From CAMYKD01 sp041617155 (GTDB lineage: Bacteria > Pseudomonadota > Alphaproteobacteria > Kiloniellales > JAKSDN01): DNA of 46,014 bases. Every line of letters starts with the position of its first letter. The first letter of the stretch is position 1. The notes below the pieces were generated by a model that made no database searches, was not told the origin of the DNA, and was given only the letters and a program-made list of their open reading frames with translations. The position numbers and the translations under genes are program-made. Below, piece by piece: positions 39,914 through 46,014 of the stretch. The DNA is taken from NCBI GenBank assembly GCA_041617155.1, contig JBFJPL010000026.1:1-46014 (forward strand), read 5' to 3'.

Positions 39914-40127
39914 GAGCCCTCAGACGCCGGGCGGTCGCATCCGCTCCCTAGGCTTCGCTTGCATGGCTCGCGGGGCCTCATCGGCCGTCTTCTTGTCTGG
40001 CGGCAAAAAGGGCGCTTTGCGCCTGCGTCCCCGCCAGACCAGTCCTTGCCTGTGCGATTGCGGCCCCGCTCGCTTGTGCGAGCGAAGCCCAAGGGCGCGG
40101 ATGCGCTCGCCCGGCGTCTGACGGCTC
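39914..40127. repeat. approximately 215-bp imperfect palindromic element
   Basis: Left arm 39914-39977 and right arm 40062-40127 are inverted copies; by hand roughly 50 of 64 positions pair (for example GTCAGACGCCGGGCG on one strand matches CTCAGACGCCGGGCG on the other). An inner inverted repeat, GTCTGGCGG (39995-40003) with CCGCCAGAC (40031-40039), is nested inside. No credible ORF lies within it. It fills most of the gap between the rpsF promoter and fabD. It resembles a MITE-like or dispersed palindromic element. I see no second copy in the window and no clear target-site duplication. Confidence 0.65.
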
Positions 40128-40211
40128 TGAGAAGACTCACGCCCCTGGCGGCTTGACAGCAGGCGCCCAGGCGCTATCTCTGGGCGGCTTGTCGGCGAGG
40201 GGGAGCAGGGC

Positions 40212-41168
40212 ATGGGCCGGGCATTCGTATTTCCAGGACAGGGATCACAGGCGGTCGGTATGGGCGCGGCCTTGGCCGAGGCCTTTGCGCCTGCACGGCT
40301 GGTTTTCGAGGAAATCGACGAGGCGTTAAGTCAACGGCTTTCACGCCTGATGTTCGAGGGACCAGAGGACGAACTGACCCTGACCGAAAATGCCCAGCCG
40401 GCCCTGATGGCGGTAAGCCTGGCGGTGGTTCGGGTCCTGCAGCAGGAGGCCGGGTTCCAACTGGCGGAAAAGGCGGTCCTTGTCGCGGGTCATTCGCTGG
40501 GCGAGTACTCGGCCTTGGCCGCGGCCGGGAGTTTGGAACTGGCCGATGCCGCGCGCCTTCTCAAGCGGCGTGGCCAAGCCATGCAGGAGGCCGTGCCGGT
40601 CGGTGAGGGCGCCATGGCGGCGGTTCTAGGGTTGGGCCTGGAGGCGGCGGCGGAGCTTGCCGCCGAGGCGGCCGTCGCGGCAGATGGGACCACGGCGGTT
40701 TGCGCCCCGGCGAACGACAACGCCCCCGGTCAGGTCGTGCTCAGCGGTCACAAGGCAGCGGTCGAGCGGGCCGTCGAACTGGCTCCGGCCAAGGGCGCCA
40801 AGCGTTGCGTTCTACTGCCGGTCTCCGCGCCCTTCCACTGCGTGCTGATGGCGCCCGCCGCCGAGGTTATGGCGGAAGCCCTGGCCGAGACGACCTTCCG
40901 ACCACCCGAAGTGCCGCTGGTCGCCAACGTGACCGCCGGGCCGGTAACCTCTCCTGAGACAATCCGGCGTTTGTTGGTCGAGCAGGTCACCGCTATGGTG
41001 CGCTGGCGCGAATCGGTGCTCGCCATGAAGGAAGCCGACGTTGATCAACTGATTGAACTCGGTGCCGGCAAGGTGCTGAGCGGCTTGGCCCGGCGAATCG
41101 ATCGGGATTTGACCGGTACGGCTGCGGGCACGCCCGAGGAGATCGAAGCTTTGGTTCGCACGCTCTGA
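40212..41168 (+). CDS. fabD: malonyl-CoA:ACP transacylase FabD
   Basis: A 318-aa enzyme transferring malonyl from CoA to ACP to start chain elongation. FVFPGQGSQAVGMG opens the protein; the Ser nucleophile is in VAGHSLGEYSALAAAG (about residue 95) and the catalytic His in VSAPFHCVLM (about 205). GAGKVLSGLARR is near the end. An AGGGGGAGCAGG stretch precedes the ATG. First gene of fabD-fabG-acpP-fabF. Confidence 0.96.
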   Translation: MGRAFVFPGQGSQAVGMGAALAEAFAPARLVFEEIDEALSQRLSRLMFEGPEDELTLTENAQPALMAVSLAVVRVLQQEAGFQLAEKAVLVAGHSLGEYSALAAAGSLELADAARLLKRRGQAMQEAVPVGEGAMAAVLGLGLEAAAELAAEAAVAADGTTAVCAPANDNAPGQVVLSGHKAAVERAVELAPAKGAKRCVLLPVSAPFHCVLMAPAAEVMAEALAETTFRPPEVPLVANVTAGPVTSPETIRRLLVEQVTAMVRWRESVLAMKEADVDQLIELGAGKVLSGLARRIDRDLTGTAAGTPEEIEALVRTL

Positions 41169-41229
41169 GAGACCTTTTCGTGAAACCGCGCCGGAATCGT
41201 TTGTCCATCTGCACAAGGAGCCATCGATC

Positions 41230-41967
41230 ATGTTCGACTTGAGCGGCAAGACGGCGCTGGTCACTGGCGCTTCGGGCGGCATCGGCGGTGCGATCGCACG
41301 CGTTCTGCATGGCGCCGGCGCGGCGGTGGCGATATCCGGCACCCGCCGGGAAGTGCTGGATACGCTGGCCGGCGACCTCGGTGAGCGGGTCGCCGTGCTG
41401 CCGTGTAACCTGTCCGATTTAGCGGCGACGGGGGAGCTGCCGCGGCAGGTCGAATCGGAACTCGGGTCACTCGATATTCTCGTCAACAACGCCGGTCTGA
41501 CGCGTGACAACCTCGCCATGCGCATGAAGGACGAAGAGTGGGACCAGGTGCTCCAGGTCAACCTAACGGCCGGTTACCGACTGGCGCAGGCCAGCCTGCG
41601 CGGCATGATGAAGCGGCGCTGGGGTCGCATCATTGCGATCACCTCGGTCGTTGGTCAGACCGGCAATCCGGGCCAGGCGAACTACGCCGCCTCGAAGGCC
41701 GGCATGACCGGCATGTCCAAAGCGTTGGCGCAAGAGGTTGCGTCGCGCGGCATCACCGTGAACTGTGTTGCGCCGGGGTTCATCGAAACGGCCATGACCG
41801 ATGCTCTGGCCGACCAGCAAAAGCAGAAACTGCTCGGTGCGATTCCGGCCGGGCGGTTGGGAACCCCGGGCGACGTTGCGGCTTGCGTATATTTTCTGGC
41901 GAGCGAAGAGGCCGGCTATGTCACCGGGCAGACCTTGCATGTGAACGGCGGAATGGCCATGATATAG
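41230..41967 (+). CDS. fabG: 3-oxoacyl-ACP reductase FabG
   Basis: A 245-aa NADPH-dependent SDR that reduces 3-oxoacyl-ACP. TGASGGIGGAIAR, NNAGLTRDNLAMRMKDEEW, catalytic Ser in ITSVVGQTGNPGQANY and YAASKAGMTGMSKALAQE, then IETAMTD and VTGQTLHVNGGMAMI at the end are all FabG hallmarks. AAGGAG lies 9 nt before the ATG. Confidence 0.96.
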   Translation: MFDLSGKTALVTGASGGIGGAIARVLHGAGAAVAISGTRREVLDTLAGDLGERVAVLPCNLSDLAATGELPRQVESELGSLDILVNNAGLTRDNLAMRMKDEEWDQVLQVNLTAGYRLAQASLRGMMKRRWGRIIAITSVVGQTGNPGQANYAASKAGMTGMSKALAQEVASRGITVNCVAPGFIETAMTDALADQQKQKLLGAIPAGRLGTPGDVAACVYFLASEEAGYVTGQTLHVNGGMAMI

Positions 41968-41979
41968 CTTCCTTTCGAG

Positions 41980-42006
41980 GCACCCGGATGGGGCGCGCGC
42001 GGGTGC
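41980..42006 (+). terminator. hairpin after fabG
   Basis: GCACCCG (41980-41986) and CGGGTGC (42000-42006) enclose a 13-nt loop; only three T follow. It could attenuate fabG readthrough and leave acpP to its own transcript. Confidence 0.35.
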
Positions 42007-42130
42007 TTTACCTCTCGTGAAGAACTGTGATAAGAGGCGCCGGCCTGCGTGCAGGCAACAGCTTATTAACTAGACCGCTCTAAGAGACGGATTCGCGCAC
42101 CAAAAGCCAACAAATCTGAGGTTAGAAGTT

Positions 42131-42367
42131 ATGAGTAACGACATTGCCGAGCGTGTCAAAAAGATCGTCGTGGAACACCTGGGTGTCGACGAAGCGAAAG
42201 TCAGCGACACGGCGAGTTTCATCGACGACCTCGGGGCGGACAGTCTCGATACGGTCGAACTCGTGATGGCTTTCGAGGAGGAGTTCGGGTGTGAAATCCC
42301 GGATGACGCCGCCGAGAAGATCGTGACTGTCAAGGACGCGATCAGCTTTATCTCGGAGCACGCCTGA
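42131..42367 (+). CDS. acpP: acyl carrier protein
   Basis: A 78-aa ACP. The phosphopantetheine attachment site is Ser38 in DDLGADSLDTVELVMAFEEE. Acidic throughout, as usual. GAGG lies 9 nt upstream of the ATG. The 163-bp gap before it holds the 41980 hairpin and may contain a separate promoter, consistent with the high expression of acpP. Confidence 0.97.
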   Translation: MSNDIAERVKKIVVEHLGVDEAKVSDTASFIDDLGADSLDTVELVMAFEEEFGCEIPDDAAEKIVTVKDAISFISEHA

Positions 42368-42447
42368 CTCGGCAAGACAACCAACGCCGGGGCTGTGCCT
42401 TGGCGGGTCGCCCGAATCCGTAGAGAGCTCAAATTGCCGATCGTTGT

Positions 42448-43713
<1,266 letters not shown>

Positions 43714-43724
43714 CGGTCGGGACC

Positions 43725-44753
43725 GTGAAGCCGCGGCTCATTGGCGGCATCCTTGCCGGCCTGGCCGTTCTCGCACTGCTCGCCGGTGGCGCGGCTATCT
43801 ATGGCTTCAAAAACTTTGAACGGGCCGGACCGTTGGCCCAGGACACCCTGGTGGTGATCGAGCGTGGCGCTGGGCTGGAGTCGATTGCCCGGCTGCTCGA
43901 AGCTGAGGGCGTCGTCGAGGACGCGCGTTTGTTCCGATGGGGGGTGCGTCTGCTCGGCTCGGCGCGGGGACTGAAGGCCGGAGAATACGCCTTCCCGGCC
44001 GGCGTATCGATGCGCGGGGCCTACGAAATTCTAGATCGTGGCGAGACCGTGGCCCGTTGGCTCACGGTTGCGGAAGGCCTGACCAGTCACGAGATCGTGG
44101 AGTTGGTCGCAAGCGCTGAGGGCCTAAGCGGCGAAACCGGGCCGGTACCGCCCGAAGGTTCGCTGCTGCCGGAGACCTATCACTACTCCCTGAACGATGA
44201 TCGCGCGGCCTTGATCGAACGCATGCAGACTGGTCTTGAGGTCGTGCTGGCCGAACTCTGGCCGCAGCGGGCCGAAGGCCTGCCGATCAAGACGCTCGAC
44301 GAAGCGGTCATTCTGGCCTCGATTGTCGAAAAGGAGACCGGTGTGCCGGAGGAACGTCCGCTGGTCGCCTCGGTCTTCATCAACCGGCTGAAGCGTGGCA
44401 TGCGCTTGCAGTCGGACCCGACGGTGGTCTATGGCATTACCGGGGGTACGGGCCCGCTCGGCCGGCGGTTGCTGCTGAAAGACCTGGAGCGGCCTGGTCC
44501 CTACAACACCTACACGAACGGCGGACTGCCGCCGGCGCCGATCGCCAATCCGGGGCGCGCCGCCCTGGAAGCCGTGCTGAACCCGGCCGATACCCGTTAC
44601 CTCTACTTCGTGGCCGACGGTACCGGCGGCCACGTCTTTGCCAAGACCCTGATCGAGCACAACCAGAATGTTGCCAAATGGCGCAAGATCCGGCGCCGGA
44701 TGATTCGGGAGCAAAGGCGGCAAGACCTGCAATCCCAGCAAAGCGGCGGCTGA
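43725..44753 (+). CDS. mltG: endolytic transglycosylase MltG
   Basis: A 342-aa protein with an N-terminal membrane anchor (GILAGLAVLALLAGGAAIYG), a LysM-like module and the YceG domain. Catalytic-region motifs: LASIVEKETGVPEERPLVAS with the key Glu, VFINRLKRGMRLQSDPTVVYG, YNTYTNGGLPPAPIANPG and YLYFVADGTGGHVFAKTLIE. It cuts nascent glycan strands to end their synthesis. GTG start 11 nt after fabF; the fabF-mltG-yicC order is common in alphaproteobacteria. Confidence 0.94.
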   Translation: MKPRLIGGILAGLAVLALLAGGAAIYGFKNFERAGPLAQDTLVVIERGAGLESIARLLEAEGVVEDARLFRWGVRLLGSARGLKAGEYAFPAGVSMRGAYEILDRGETVARWLTVAEGLTSHEIVELVASAEGLSGETGPVPPEGSLLPETYHYSLNDDRAALIERMQTGLEVVLAELWPQRAEGLPIKTLDEAVILASIVEKETGVPEERPLVASVFINRLKRGMRLQSDPTVVYGITGGTGPLGRRLLLKDLERPGPYNTYTNGGLPPAPIANPGRAALEAVLNPADTRYLYFVADGTGGHVFAKTLIEHNQNVAKWRKIRRRMIREQRRQDLQSQQSGG

Positions 44754-44763
44754 CATTTCCCGC

Positions 44764-45525
44764 CTAGTTCTTCTCCGGAAGACGGCGCAGAAAGCGGTCG
44801 GTGAGTCCGGGTGGCAATGTCGCCAGGAACCAGACAATACTGGAGAGCGGCCAGGGAAAGGTGATGCGCGCCTTGTTGCGGGCCAAGCCGCGCTTGATTG
44901 CCGTGGCGGCCGATGCACTGTCCATGAGGAACGGCATGGGGAACCGGTTGACCGCGGTCATGCGACTCTTCACAAAGCCGGGGCACACGACGCTGACACC
45001 GATGCCTTCGGGCGCCAAATGGCCGCGCAGGGACTCGCCCCAGACCCGGACGGCGGCCTTGGATGCGCAATAGGCCGGCGCACCGGGAAAGCCGCGAAAG
45101 CCGGCCAGCGACGAGATGATGGCGATCTGACCGCGCCGGCGCGCGCGCAGCTGGGGAAGCGCCGGCAGGACCGTGTTCATGACGCCCTGGAGGTTGACCG
45201 CCATGACGCGGCGGGCCTGTGCTTCGTCTTCCCCCGCACCTCCCGTGCCGGCCGAGGTGCCGGCATTCGCGATCACCAGGTCGAGCGGTGCCGCGACATC
45301 GGCTTCGGTGATCCACCGGGCCATCGCTTCGCGGTCGACCACATCCAAGACCAAAGGGCTCGCGGTCGCACCGGCTGAACGGCAGGCTTCGGCCACTGCC
45401 TCGAGCCGTTCCGCGTTGCGGCCCGACAAAGACAGATGAACGCCCGGTTTCGCATAGGCCCGGGCGAGCGCTTCGCCGATGCCGCTGGACCCGCCGGTTA
45501 TGAGAATGGATTTGGGATCTCTCAT
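44764..45525 (-). CDS. short-chain dehydrogenase/reductase
   Basis: A 253-aa classical SDR. ILITGGSSGIGEALARAYA, SGRNAERLEAV, NAGTSAG, catalytic Ser in IISSLAGFRGFPGAPAY and YCASKAAVRVWGESLRG are present. SLRGHLAPEGIGVSVVCPGF and FPMPFLMDSASAA are seen in the branch of membrane-associated SDRs with a hydrophobic C terminus (PWPLSSIVWFLATLPPG). ATG at 45525 is used; the longer frame to 45600 adds an unlikely N terminus. It is inserted convergent to mltG and divergent from yicC. Confidence 0.88.
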   Translation of the reverse strand: MRDPKSILITGGSSGIGEALARAYAKPGVHLSLSGRNAERLEAVAEACRSAGATASPLVLDVVDREAMARWITEADVAAPLDLVIANAGTSAGTGGAGEDEAQARRVMAVNLQGVMNTVLPALPQLRARRRGQIAIISSLAGFRGFPGAPAYCASKAAVRVWGESLRGHLAPEGIGVSVVCPGFVKSRMTAVNRFPMPFLMDSASAATAIKRGLARNKARITFPWPLSSIVWFLATLPPGLTDRFLRRLPEKN

Positions 45526-45630
45526 GGTTGGACGGCCAGCGCCTCGACTGCTTGTTGCCGGAAGGTGACGAGTATATAAAGGCGCTGCCCGCGACCCCAA
45601 CTCTCATTTGACTTCGGAAGCTTTCCACCC

Positions 45631-46014
45631 GTGGCCGATCACAAACCCGTCGCCAGTATGACCGGATTCGCCCGTCAGGAAGGCGGCGATGACGTCGTCG
45701 GCTGGACCTGGGAGGTGAAGAGCGTCAACGGCAAGACGCTCGACCTGCGCTGCCGCCTGCCGAGCGGCTATGAAGATCTCGAGGCCCGCGTGCGCTCGGC
45801 GGCGTCGGGCCGCTTTGCCCGGGGCAACTTTCAAATCAGTCTCGCGGTCGACACCTCAAATCAGCCGGTTCGATTGAAGATCAACGAGGGGCTGTTCGAA
45901 CAACTGATCAAGATCTCCAAATCGCTGAAAGCCAAGACCGGTGCCGAGGCGCCGCGGCTCGACGGCCTGCTGGCGCTGCGCGGGGTACTAGAGGTGCTCG
46001 AGGAGGAGGACAGC
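45631..46014 (+). CDS. yicC: YicC-family endoribonuclease, N-terminal part (runs off window)
   Basis: 128 codons are visible. MTGFARQEG, the VKSVNGKTLDLRCRLP stretch with LPSGYEDLEARVR, and GNFQISLAVD are the YicC N-terminal signatures. YicC proteins are RNases that affect small-RNA turnover in E. coli. GTG at 45631 (GGAAG about 11 nt upstream) or ATG at 45658 could be the start. The 3' part lies outside the window. Confidence 0.9.
   Translation, partial: MADHKPVASMTGFARQEGGDDVVGWTWEVKSVNGKTLDLRCRLPSGYEDLEARVRSAASGRFARGNFQISLAVDTSNQPVRLKINEGLFEQLIKISKSLKAKTGAEAPRLDGLLALRGVLEVLEEEDS

Noticed and set aside
39904..40213. Arg-rich ORFs on both strands between rpsF and fabD
   Set aside because: They translate the arms of the palindromic element in several frames and have no protein-like features.

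Overview
The window is a GC-rich chromosomal segment from an alphaproteobacterium, most likely a Rhodospirillales/Kiloniellales-type organism. That placement is an inference from gene content and order: rpsF-rpsR-rplI, dnaB-alr, radA-cvpA-purF, fabD-fabG-acpP-fabF-mltG-yicC, a bamB-der operon, and DUF2794 and DUF2937 genes. Coding density is high, GTG and TTG starts are common, and many neighbouring genes overlap by 4-17 nt. No integrase, intact insertion sequence, rRNA operon or CRISPR array was seen.

Layout. 1-2232 holds a divergent ureide/amidohydrolase pair: an M20 allantoate amidohydrolase-type gene, cut by the window edge, and a PuuE-type allantoinase. 2491-5996 has a Ni/Co transporter-family protein, a lipoprotein with two peptidoglycan-binding and two export-type beta domains, and a phosphonate monoester hydrolase/sulfatase. 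6656-9364 has a cold-shock protein, a 52-aa charged protein, a fatty acid desaturase, a pentapeptide-repeat protein whose reading frame looks scrambled by two compensating indels, and tRNA-Gln(CUG). 9578-18103 is housekeeping: ppx/gppA, rlmE, guaB, an RsmB-type methylase, a GNAT enzyme, creD and guaA.

18255-22545 is the least ordinary part. It has a 57-aa zinc-finger protein, a Met/His-rich secreted protein gene broken by an in-frame stop, and a three-gene nitrile hydratase/thiocyanate hydrolase-type operon in which the beta subunit is split into two polypeptides. Two paralogous secreted pentapeptide-repeat genes flank that operon. A 42-aa membrane peptide and a DUF2794 gene follow.

22772-26792 (plus) carries a redoxin, a YfgM-like protein, bamB and der, i.e. 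outer-membrane assembly and ribosome biogenesis. 26801-39702 is a long minus-strand run: a membrane protein of unknown function, an SDR, a DUF2937 protein, purF, cvpA, radA, mlaF, mlaE, alr, dnaB, cfa, rplI, rpsR and rpsF. 40212-44753 (plus) is the fatty-acid synthesis cluster fabD-fabG-acpP-fabF followed by mltG. It is separated from rpsF by a roughly 215-bp imperfect palindromic element. The window ends with a second SDR and the start of yicC.

How the genes connect: guaB, guaA and purF serve purine synthesis while the ureide genes serve purine-derived nitrogen recovery. fabD/G/F, acpP, the desaturase and cfa make and modify membrane acyl chains. bamB, mlaEF, mltG and alr serve the envelope. 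All coordinates, motif readings and hairpins come from reading the sequence by eye; family assignments rest on recognised motifs, not on a search.
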